Part shown: piece after piece, positions 1-5,001 of the stretch
Layout of the letters: the number at the start of each line of letters is the position of its first letter
How positions within the stretch are numbered: the first letter of the stretch is position 1
From: an uncultured Lachnospiraceae bacterium
GTDB lineage: Bacteria; Bacillota; Clostridia; Lachnospirales; Lachnospiraceae
Assembly (NCBI GenBank): GCA_910577785.1
Contig: CAJTNT010000086.1
Span: forward strand, 1-6,141
Direction of reading: 5' to 3'
DNA length: 6,141 bases
Notes under the pieces: model-generated
Told to the model about the DNA's origin: nothing
The model's input: the letters and a program-made list of their open reading frames with translations, nothing else
Databases searched by the model: none
Position numbers and translations under genes: made by a program

Positions 1-93
1 CCAAAGCGAGGATGCCTTTCCTATTTCTCCACTCAGCTTCCTCACTGCTAATTGGAAGGCATCCATATCTTGTCTTATTAGTCCTGAATTCAT
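1..93 (-). CDS. Unrecognised protein, N-terminal 31 residues only
   Basis: The reading frame starts with ATG at 93-91, where ATGA overlaps the TGA stop of the upstream regulator gene, and stays open to the window edge. I do not recognise the product. The visible residues (MNSGLIRQDMDAF, then a stretch with LAVRKLSGEIGKASSLW) are polar and look helix-forming, with no signal peptide or membrane segment. The four-base overlap implies translational coupling and co-transcription with the regulator. The regulator may therefore control, or act together with, this product; that is inference from gene order. A small helical secreted or partner protein is possible but cannot be shown from 31 residues. 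Confidence 0.6.
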   Translation of the reverse strand, partial: MNSGLIRQDMDAFQLAVRKLSGEIGKASSLW

Positions 94-437
94 ATACTTT
101 CTCCAATCTGCCCCATCTTTCCCGACAGCCAACATTCGTCAAGCTGGTATGGAAAAGCATCCAACTGTCGGATTGTATCGTGCGAGTTTGGGTTATAATC
201 AAAAAACAGAATCAATGCCATATAAAGACTCCAAGACATAGGTCTCTTCTGTAATTCAATTGAATTGTACGTTTGCCTCGAAACGCCAATAGCATTAGCA
301 ATTTCATCCTGAGAAGCACCTACAGCACCTCGTAAAGCAGGAAGCTCGACAGTCAACCTACGAATTAAGGACTCCTTCGTTTCTTTATCAAAATGCCAAT
401 AATCCATGTACGAGATTCGCTTTCCTATTTGTTCCAC
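90..437 (-). CDS. XRE-type helix-turn-helix transcriptional regulator
   Basis: A 115-residue DNA-binding protein, presumably a cytoplasmic dimeric regulator. The helix-turn-helix lies at about residues 42-61 (SQDEIANAIGVSRQTYNSIE), with the usual XRE pattern of Q, A, G-V-S-R and the I-E end of the recognition helix. About 40 residues precede it, and a C-terminal part of about 50 residues carries a hydrophobic helix (SLYMALILFF) likely to serve dimerisation. The start is GTG at 437-435, preceded by AGGAG (448-444) with a 6-base spacer. The next in-frame ATG, at residue 11, has no comparable site. The stop overlaps the ATG of the next minus-strand gene. The near-consensus promoter and repeats just upstream suggest autoregulation, which is inferred. 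The family is clear; the target genes are not. Confidence 0.88.
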   Translation of the reverse strand: MEQIGKRISYMDYWHFDKETKESLIRRLTVELPALRGAVGASQDEIANAIGVSRQTYNSIELQKRPMSWSLYMALILFFDYNPNSHDTIRQLDAFPYQLDECWLSGKMGQIGESI

Positions 438-467
438 TACAGTCTCCTATGAACACATTTCTTTCTG

Positions 468-484
468 GTAGTATCAAGTAGTAT
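468..484 (-). promoter_or_regulatory. Phased direct repeat GTAGTAT x2 in the regulator leader
   Basis: GTAGTAT occurs at 468-474 and 478-484 on the plus strand, exactly 10 bp apart, so both copies face the same side of the helix. On the minus strand this lies between the predicted transcription start (near 503) and the ribosome binding site of the XRE gene. It is a plausible operator for the XRE protein, but no binding evidence exists in the sequence. Confidence 0.3.
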
Positions 485-509
485 GAAACACCTTCCCACT
501 ACAATTTTC

Positions 510-538
510 ATTTTACATCTTGTCAAATTATTTGTCAA
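510..538 (-). promoter_or_regulatory. Sigma-A promoter of the XRE regulator operon
   Basis: On the minus strand TTGACA (538-533) is followed by 17 bases and TAAAAT (515-510), a near-perfect vegetative promoter. Transcription would start near 503, giving a leader of about 65 nt before the GTG start at 437. It is correctly placed and oriented for the regulator and the gene behind it. Confidence 0.75.
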
Positions 539-545
539 TATGTCA
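521..545 (-). promoter_or_regulatory. Three TGACA repeats across the -35 region
   Basis: Read on the minus strand, TGACA recurs at 545-541, 537-533 and 525-521, each followed by an A/T-rich triplet. The middle copy forms part of the -35 box. The copies are 8 and 12 bases apart. They may be operator half-sites for autoregulation, or simply a second overlapping -35 box in AT-rich DNA. Confidence 0.3.
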
Positions 546-591
546 CAAAAATATTTTATGGTTTGCATTTTTAATCTCTTAGGGTCTAATT

Positions 592-611
592 CCCCGCAGC
601 TTGCTGCGGGG
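592..611. repeat. Perfect GC-rich palindrome (hairpin) in an AT-rich spacer
   Basis: CCCCGCAGC (592-600) and GCTGCGGGG (603-611) are perfect reverse complements with a two-base centre, effectively an 8-bp stem with a tetraloop. No T-run follows on either strand, so it is a poor fit to an intrinsic terminator. It stands out in composition from its surroundings and looks like a dispersed intergenic palindromic repeat of the kind found in clostridial genomes; that class assignment is from memory and untested. Confidence 0.55.
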
Positions 612-741
612 TCGTTCATTGATAAAAAACGATTTCTATCACCTAAAGAAAGATAAAATCTATGAAGACAAGTGAAAAATATCTACCAAATGTAAAAATG
701 GTAGATGAACTATCATAATTCACAATGTATTTTTAAATTTA
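612..741. other. AT-rich spacer with one small hairpin, no gene seen
   Basis: No supported gene. A perfect 8-bp inverted repeat, ATCTACCA (681-688) and TGGTAGAT (699-706), forms a hairpin with a 10-base loop and no T-tail. A frame of 18 codons opening at 662 has no good ribosome binding site and is not called. This is the flanking DNA immediately left of the IS4-type element. Confidence 0.45.
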
Positions 742-759
742 CTTGAGAGTTAAAAGTTT
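742..759 (+). repeat. Left terminal inverted repeat of the IS4-type element
   Basis: Matches the right end at 2332-2349 in inverted orientation at 16 of 18 positions; the mismatches are at positions 5 and 12 of the repeat. Weaker similarity continues inward for about five more bases. Confidence 0.7.
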
Positions 760-769
760 TCAACAAAAG

Positions 770-847
770 AATAGCGCTTATGGTATGGATTATGGTATTC
801 TTTAATCACCACAAAGAAAGAGATACCATCCGACCAGAAGTGCTATT
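770..847 (+). promoter_or_regulatory. Long imperfect hairpin in the transposase leader
   Basis: The outer arm AATAGCGCTT (770-779) pairs with AAGTGCTATT (838-847), with one G-U. Further in, 781-784 pairs with 833-836, 787-790 with 828-831, 794-798 with 823-827 and 799-803 with 817-821, leaving a 13-base loop. That is about 28 pairs in 78 nt, just inside the left end and 44 nt before the start codon. IS4-family elements such as IS10 and IS50 are known to use leader RNA structure to block translation of transcripts entering from outside. A similar protective role is inferred here, not shown. Confidence 0.55.
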
Positions 848-891
848 CACTGTATGAGTTTACCATACTTTCTGGTGGATGACCATACATT

Positions 892-2325
892 ATGCTAAAT
901 TTTATTGAAAACATTCTATGCCACTTTGAAACCTGTTTTTCCCGCAAATCCGCTTTCCGCTGGTTTGTCGTCATAACTGTAGGGCTTATGCTCCGCTCCG
1001 ATAAGCTTGGGGTCACCTCCATAATCCGTGACCTTGCGCTCCATCCTGGCTGTTACGATTCCATGCTGCATTTCTTCAGGGCATCCTCCTGGTCGCTGGA
1101 GGAGATCCGGAAACGCTGGTTCTGTGCCGTAAAGCAGTATGCGCCCCTTTATAAAGAAGGGAACCTCCATGTCCTTGTGGGCGATGGCGTCAAGCAGTCC
1201 AAGGAAGGGCGGCGCATGCCGGGGGTAAAGAAGCTTTTCCAGGAATCGGAGAATTCCGCGAAACCGGAATTCATCCACGGCCATATGTTCGGCGGCCTTG
1301 GCATCCTGGCCGGCAGTGTCCGCAGATGGGCCTGCATCCCTTTAAGCATCCGGCTCCATGACGGGCTCCAGGCTGCCAGGGAATGGAAAGGGGCATCTGT
1401 TTCGGCTGCTTCCCATGTAGTCCAGATGGTGGAGGACGCCTGGCACGCTGCCCATACCTTTGGGGACTCCCTGCTCCTGCTGGACAGGTATTTCCTTACA
1501 GTACCGGCCCTTGAGAAGCTGAAGGAGCTCAATGGCAGCGGGAGCGTGCATATGGAGATCGTCACAAAAGCGAAAAAGTCCTGCACCGCATACCAGAAGC
1601 CCGGCCCCCGCAGACCCGGGAGGGGACGGCCGCCTAAGAAGGGGGCCGCTGTCCGCCTCAAAGAGCTGTTCGGCTCCCATAAAGGACAGTTCCAGGAAGC
1701 AGAGATAGAGCTCTATGGCAAAAAGGAGGCCATACGCTATTACTGCATCGACCTGCTGTGGGGCCAGAAGCTGTACCAGGAGCTGCGGTTCGTGCTGGTG
1801 GAGATGGATGGCGTCCAGGGCATCCTGGCAAGCACCAGCCTGGCGCTGGAGCCGCTGTCCATCATCCGGCTCTACAGCTACCGGTTCCGGATTGAATGCA
1901 CGTTCCGTGAACTGAAGCAGCAGATTGGGGCGTTCTGCTACCACTTCTGGTCAAAGTACATGCCGAAGCTGAACTACTACCAGAAGAAAGGGGAGCCTAC
2001 GCCCATGGAGCAGGTGGAGGGTGAAAGGCCCCGCCGGAAAGTGCTGGAGGCCGTCCGTGCCATTGAGATGCATATGGCCCTGTCCTGTATTGCGATGGGG
2101 ATTCTGCAGAGCATTTCCATCCACTTTATTGGGAAGGTAAGTTCCGGCCAGATCCGCTACCAGAGGACGCCATCCAGGGGAAGGGTCTCTGAGGCAGCAC
2201 TCATGCATTATTTCCGGAAACATTTTTTCCGCCTTTTAGGCCAAAAGCCCGAATTATGCATAACGCAGATAATTCAGGGACTGCCGGAAGCACCAGAAGA
2301 ACCGTGGGATTGTCTGGCTTCATAG
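892..2325 (+). CDS. IS4-type DDE transposase, 477 aa
   Basis: This enzyme cuts and rejoins the ends of its own IS by RNase H-like DDE chemistry. The likely catalytic residues are D98 (in LVGDGVKQ), D198 (in LLLLDRYF) and E335. E335 sits in the IS4 signature Y-x2-R-x3-E-x6-K, read exactly as Y328, R331, E335 and K342 in YSYRFRIECTFRELK. A basic, proline-rich stretch at about residues 236-250 (KPGPRRPGRGRPPKK) probably lies in the insertion domain and contacts DNA. The length is normal for the family and the frame is unbroken. ATG at 892 is the only ATG near the frame opening, because an in-frame TGA lies at 880-882. A weak GGTGG at 874-878 is the only ribosome-binding-like site, so translation is probably low. 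The terminal repeats flank it closely, so the element could be active. Confidence 0.92.
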   Translation: MLNFIENILCHFETCFSRKSAFRWFVVITVGLMLRSDKLGVTSIIRDLALHPGCYDSMLHFFRASSWSLEEIRKRWFCAVKQYAPLYKEGNLHVLVGDGVKQSKEGRRMPGVKKLFQESENSAKPEFIHGHMFGGLGILAGSVRRWACIPLSIRLHDGLQAAREWKGASVSAASHVVQMVEDAWHAAHTFGDSLLLLDRYFLTVPALEKLKELNGSGSVHMEIVTKAKKSCTAYQKPGPRRPGRGRPPKKGAAVRLKELFGSHKGQFQEAEIELYGKKEAIRYYCIDLLWGQKLYQELRFVLVEMDGVQGILASTSLALEPLSIIRLYSYRFRIECTFRELKQQIGAFCYHFWSKYMPKLNYYQKKGEPTPMEQVEGERPRRKVLEAVRAIEMHMALSCIAMGILQSISIHFIGKVSSGQIRYQRTPSRGRVSEAALMHYFRKHFFRLLGQKPELCITQIIQGLPEAPEEPWDCLAS

Positions 2326-2331
2326 TGCTAC

Positions 2332-2349
2332 AAACTTTCAACTCACAAG
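2332..2349 (-). repeat. Right terminal inverted repeat of the IS4-type element
   Basis: Reverse complement CTTGTGAGTTGAAAGTTT matches the left end at 16 of 18 positions. It begins 6 bp after the transposase stop codon. Confidence 0.7.
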
Positions 2350-2408
2350 GAAGATAGATAGTGCTAAAAAAATAAATTAACAAAACTGAATAACAAATAT
2401 AAATACAT

Positions 2409-2439
2409 AAGGCACTGCTGTAGATATCGGCAGTGCCTT
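2409..2439. terminator. Terminator-like hairpin between the two IS elements
   Basis: AAGGCACTGC (2409-2418) and GCAGTGCCTT (2430-2439) form a perfect 10-bp stem with an 11-base loop. The plus-strand tail is short (TTTCTG). On the minus strand the tail is U-rich but interrupted, so termination could run either way. It would stop transcripts leaving the IS4-type transposase gene. Whether it belongs to old flanking DNA or to a lost gene is unclear. Confidence 0.5.
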
Positions 2440-2440
2440 T

Positions 2441-2569
2441 CTGAACGATAAAAACTATTCGCATGAGGTGATTGGCATTATCAAAAATAATATAGAGACG
2501 AATTATCTGCAATATGCCCAAGGGAAGTTAGTGTATAATTATTATTGGCAGAGGGAGGGAGCAGACTAA
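2441..2569 (+). pseudogene. Gene debris cut by the ISLre2-type element, possibly AraC-type regulator
   Basis: An open frame without a start codon encodes about 30 residues with protein-like character (LNDKNYSHEVIG, then IIKNNIETNYLQYAQGKL) up to 2530. It then runs into the left end of the ISLre2-type element and stops at a TAA within it (2567-2569). The pattern of a paired helix ending in I-x-x-N-Y resembles the helix that opens AraC-family DNA-binding domains, which typically read I-x-x-Y-I-x-x-N-Y. That family is a weak inference. The upstream half is missing, and the frame is closed by a stop at 2408-2410. The last 12 codons are IS-derived. It could also be chance coding potential. Confidence 0.35.
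2531..2550 (+). repeat. Candidate left inverted repeat of the ISLre2-type element, with -10-like box
   Basis: Matches the right end at 14 of 20 positions. A perfect TATAAT sits within it at 2534-2539. It could act as the -10 of a promoter for the transposase, but no good -35 is visible 17 bases upstream. Confidence 0.5.
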
Positions 2570-2662
2570 AAATAAAAGGGAAGCAGAGAAAATCCCCACT
2601 TCCCAAACATGCAGAAATCCTTTATGATGTTAACAACGAAGAAAACAAAAGAAGGAGACTAC

Positions 2663-4102
2663 ATGATGAAGACTATTGTAGAGGAAAAACTGGTATCATT
2701 CAAGACCCTGGAGCAAAAAATCTATAAATATATATGCACCTATGGAGCAGAGCTTACGCGGATAGTGCTGGAGAAGTATGATGACGAGCTGGCAGAAGGA
2801 AGGGACAGGAGAGCATACCGCGACAAAGGGAAGCGGGGGACAACCATAAAGACGGTATATGGGGAGGTGTGCTATTCCCGGAGGGTATATGAGAAGAGGG
2901 AGGAAGGAGGGGAAAAAAGATATGTGTACCTTCTGGACGAGGCGATGCAGATGGAGAAGATAGGGCTGCTGTCGGCAAACCTGGCAGAGAAGATAGCCAT
3001 GACGGCGGCGGAGAGCCCCTACCGGGTGACGGCCGAGACGATAAGCAGCACCTGCGGCCAGAGCGTGAGCCATGGAGGGGCATGGAACCTGGTGCAGCGC
3101 CTTGGGGAAAGGATCAGCAAGGAAGAGGCCTATGCGGTAAGGCAGATGGAGGCCGGGGAGGCGGCAGGGAAAGAGGTGCTGCCGGTGCTGTTCGAGGAGA
3201 TGGACGGGGTATGGCTGTCCATGCAGGGCGAAAGACACCAGAAGATGAAGAAACAGGAAATGAAAGTGTTCACGATGTACGAGGGGTGGAAGGCGGAGGA
3301 CGGGGGCCGCAGCAGCCTGGTGAACAAGACGATGCTTGCAGGGATGGAGAAGAGCGGCGGGTTCCATGCAAAGAGGGAGGCATTGATAGAAAAGAGGTAC
3401 GCGGCAGACGAGATCGTGCAGCGCGTGCTGAACGGGGACGGCGGGGGCTGGGTGAAGGAGCCGTATGACCCGGAGGCGATCGTGCAGCTGGACAGGTACC
3501 ATGTGTACCAGGAGATCCTGCGCAAGATCGGGGACAAAAAGGCGCAGAAGGAGATCCGGGAGCTGTTCGACAGCGAAAAGCCGGATGAGATGCTGGATTA
3601 TATAAAAGCCTATGCCGACAGCGTGGCGGGCGATGAAAAGACGGACAACCGTAGGAAGAAGGCCCTGGAGCTGTATAGATACCTGCACAACAACAGGGAG
3701 GGCCTGATCCCCTGGCAGAAGCGTGGGATAGAGATACCGGCACCGCCGGAAGGAATCGTGTACAAAGGGATGGGGGTGCAGGAAAGCCAGAACTGTACAG
3801 TGATAACGTTGCGGATGAAGCACCGGAGGATGCGCTGGTCGGTAAACGGCGCGAACAACATGGCGAAGATACTGTACCGGAAGGAGAACCGGGAGCTGGC
3901 CGAAACGATAGAGAGGTATACAGATGGGTTCCTCCCCATATCCGGGATGGAGGATGCCGTCAAGATACTGAGCGCTGCGAAAGCACCAAAGAAGGACGGG
4001 AAAGGGAACCCTTATGTGGACAGGATGGGCGGCCACATGCCTCTGCTGGATGCAATGCGGACAGCATCCAGAAAGGCATTCATAGCAGCTTTCGTTGATT
4101 GA
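2663..4102 (+). CDS. ISLre2-family (UPF0236) transposase, 479 aa
   Basis: The protein is recognised as an ISLre2 transposase from its overall organisation. An N-terminal helical region (EEKLVSFKTLEQKIYK) is followed by a basic zinc-finger-free segment with T-V-Y-G-E-V and Y-S-R-R-V-Y. Next comes the catalytic EEMDGVWLSMQGE, with an acidic D at about residue 181, then VQLDRYHVYQEI with D at about 277, and the late MRWSVNGANNMAKIL block. The latter two acidic positions are the likely metal ligands. An unbroken frame extends up to 2609, but GAAGGAG at 2651-2657 places the start at ATG 2663 (5-base spacer) or the adjacent ATG 2666 (8-base spacer, 478 aa). Full length for the family, no frameshift, so it may be active. 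A 504-residue antisense frame is a composition shadow. Confidence 0.9.
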   Translation: MMKTIVEEKLVSFKTLEQKIYKYICTYGAELTRIVLEKYDDELAEGRDRRAYRDKGKRGTTIKTVYGEVCYSRRVYEKREEGGEKRYVYLLDEAMQMEKIGLLSANLAEKIAMTAAESPYRVTAETISSTCGQSVSHGGAWNLVQRLGERISKEEAYAVRQMEAGEAAGKEVLPVLFEEMDGVWLSMQGERHQKMKKQEMKVFTMYEGWKAEDGGRSSLVNKTMLAGMEKSGGFHAKREALIEKRYAADEIVQRVLNGDGGGWVKEPYDPEAIVQLDRYHVYQEILRKIGDKKAQKEIRELFDSEKPDEMLDYIKAYADSVAGDEKTDNRRKKALELYRYLHNNREGLIPWQKRGIEIPAPPEGIVYKGMGVQESQNCTVITLRMKHRRMRWSVNGANNMAKILYRKENRELAETIERYTDGFLPISGMEDAVKILSAAKAPKKDGKGNPYVDRMGGHMPLLDAMRTASRKAFIAAFVD

Positions 4103-4188
4103 AAAGTAAAACAAGTCTATATCAGAAATGCAAACTGAATTATCAGAAAACAGAAAAAAATGTCGGACATCTACAAAAAAGAGAAAAG

Positions 4189-4208
4189 TGCCAATTAGGA
4201 CTTGACAC
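4189..4208 (-). repeat. Candidate right inverted repeat of the ISLre2-type element
   Basis: Inverted partner of 2531-2550. On the plus strand it contains an outward-facing TTGACA (4202-4207), a perfect -35 box that could form a hybrid promoter with flanking DNA. No -10 box lies at the right distance here. Confidence 0.5.
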
Positions 4209-4228
4209 ATACATTCGGATATGGACTC

Positions 4229-4257
4229 TGGACATGGCAGGGGATTGCGTATAAAAT
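4229..4257 (+). promoter_or_regulatory. Candidate promoter for the acetyltransferase pair
   Basis: TGGACA (4229-4234), a 17-base spacer and TAAAAT (4252-4257) match the sigma-A consensus at 5 of 6 positions each. It lies in the 190-bp stretch between the ISLre2-type element and the truncated acetyltransferase and would give a leader of about 135 nt. Confidence 0.5.
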
Positions 4258-4291
4258 ATATAGGTAGCGATTAAATCTTGCCCAAAACCGG

Positions 4292-4346
4292 ATAAACGGC
4301 ATGACCGGCTGTACTATGTGGCTGGCAAGAATTAAATGCCGTTTAT
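4292..4346 (+). promoter_or_regulatory. 11-bp perfect inverted repeat in the leader
   Basis: ATAAACGGCAT (4292-4302) and ATGCCGTTTAT (4336-4346) are perfect reverse complements 33 bases apart, downstream of the candidate promoter and 53 bases before the ATG at 4400. It could form an RNA stem or a protein-binding palindrome. There is no T-tail, so it is not a standard terminator. It may equally be a remnant of lost DNA between the IS and the gene. Confidence 0.4.
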
Positions 4347-4399
4347 ATAGAATGGAAAACGCAGCGGACAGACAGGGAGGGCTTCAAAGGAGGTTCAAC

Positions 4400-4600
4400 A
4401 TGTGGATTGAAACCCGGAGATTGGTGATTCGGAATCTGAGGACAGAGGATGGAAGGGTTTTTGCCGAAATGGCAGCGGACGGGAGCCTGCATGACATCGG
4501 CTTTGGCAGGGACTGCTCCGGATGGATGGAGGAGTGGGTAGCCGAGGCAAAGGGATTGGCGTCCGGGGACATAAAAGGAGAGGGCATAAAATGTATATAG
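4400..4600 (+). pseudogene. GNAT acetyltransferase, N-terminal fragment of 66 residues
   Basis: A strong ribosome binding site, AAAGGAGG (4386-4393), lies 6 bases before ATG 4400. The opening MWIETRRLVIRNLRTEDGRV is the typical first strand and helix of RimJ/RimL-like GNAT proteins, which normally run to about 170-180 residues and hold the acetyl-CoA site in the second half. Here similarity ends near residue 56. The frame then reads through the ribosome binding site of the next gene and stops at 4598-4600, 10 bases inside it. The acetyl-CoA motif is absent, so this cannot be a working enzyme. A deletion that joined it to the next gene is the simplest explanation. Its good ribosome binding site and stop position may still couple translation into the following gene. 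Confidence 0.75.
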
Positions 4601-5001
4601 AATACAGAACACAGAAAGACTTGCCCTGTGACCAGCTGTACCGCCTGTTCCTGGCGGTAGGCTGGGCCGCGGAGGACACCACCACACAGGATATGATGGA
4701 CTATTTCAATATTGGATTTCTCCATTCCACATTTGTCTTCTCCGCCTGGGCCGATGGCAGATTGGTAGGATGCGTCAGGGCTCTCAGCGACCTGTATTTC
4801 CGCTCTGTCATTTATGACCTGGCTGTCCTGCCTGCATTCCAAGGGCAGGGAATCGGCAGAGAGCTGGTGCGCAGGTGCAGGGAAGCCTGCGAGGGCTCCG
4901 AATGGCTGGTGCAGACAGATGGGGCAAAAGGATTTTATGAGAAAATCGGTTTTCGGGAAAATGGGGATGATTTCCTCACGCTTCCCGGCAAATGGTTTTA
5001 G
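4591..5001 (+). CDS. GNAT-family N-acetyltransferase, 136 aa
   Basis: A small, apparently complete GNAT enzyme that would transfer the acetyl group of acetyl-CoA to an amine; the substrate is unknown. The core strand is at residues 48-62 (FVFSAWADGRLVGCV). The acetyl-CoA pyrophosphate loop follows at about 79-90 (VLPAFQGQGIGREL, the Q-x-x-G-x-G form), and the closing GAKGFYEKIGF at 111-121 is motif B, with the catalytic-region tyrosine F-Y. There is no signal or membrane segment, so it is cytoplasmic. The start at 4591 follows AAAGGAG (4574-4580); an in-frame upstream ATG at 4522 lies within the preceding pseudogene and has no such site. The 3' end overlaps the convergent acetyltransferase gene by 26 bases. 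Confidence 0.88.
   Translation: MYIEYRTQKDLPCDQLYRLFLAVGWAAEDTTTQDMMDYFNIGFLHSTFVFSAWADGRLVGCVRALSDLYFRSVIYDLAVLPAFQGQGIGRELVRRCREACEGSEWLVQTDGAKGFYEKIGFRENGDDFLTLPGKWF

Larger units (their letters stand above)
742..2349 (+). mobile_element. IS4-type insertion sequence, about 1.6 kb, apparently complete
   Basis: The ends are inferred from an 18-bp terminal inverted repeat: CTTGAGAGTTAAAAGTTT at 742-759 and the complement of CTTGTGAGTTGAAAGTTT at 2332-2349, matched at 16 of 18 positions. The element holds one gene, a YREK-type DDE transposase, filling nearly all the space between the ends. The length and the single-ORF structure fit the IS4 family. No matching target-site duplication can be seen next to the two ends (left flank AAATTTA, right flank GAAGATA), so one flank has probably been rearranged, or the ends lie a few bases away. 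The gene is more GC-rich than the AT-rich flanks, which fits recent arrival. Confidence 0.75.
2531..4208 (+). mobile_element. ISLre2-type insertion sequence, about 1.7 kb
   Basis: The transposase is of the ISLre2 (UPF0236) family. Candidate ends are an imperfect inverted repeat: GTGTATAATTATTATTGGCA at 2531-2550 and the complement of GTGTCAAGTCCTAATTGGCA at 4189-4208, matched at 14 of 20 positions with identical outer GTGT and inner TTGGCA. The size and single gene fit the family. No target-site duplication is evident next to these ends (AAGTTA on the left, ATACAT on the right). The left end interrupts an older reading frame. The gene is purine-rich on its coding strand, unlike the flanking DNA. 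Confidence 0.65.

Noticed and set aside
437..619. 60-residue frame on the minus strand upstream of the XRE gene
   Set aside because: It runs through the promoter, its repeats and the GC-rich palindrome, has no ribosome binding site, and shows no protein-like pattern.
662..718. 18-codon frame beginning MKTSEKYLPNV
   Set aside because: Too short, with no convincing ribosome binding site and no recognisable family. It may be debris but cannot be supported.
916..2223. Several 90-200-residue frames opposite the IS4-type transposase
   Set aside because: They are shadows of a GC-rich gene, with mutually overlapping frames and no starts or motifs.
592..2349. CRISPR array, tRNA, rRNA or integron attC sites in the spacers of the window
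   Set aside because: No regularly spaced repeats, no cloverleaf and no attC-like conserved boxes could be seen in any spacer.
2696..4210. 504-residue open frame on the minus strand opposite the ISLre2-type transposase
   Set aside because: It is rich in His, Leu and Pro, shows no domain, and arises from the purine-rich codon use of the real gene on the other strand.
4264..4335. Protein-like 23-codon frame (ending RLYYVAGKN) in the leader before the GNAT fragment
   Set aside because: It has no start, is closed by stops on both sides, and overlaps the inverted repeat. It might be gene debris, but nothing identifies it.
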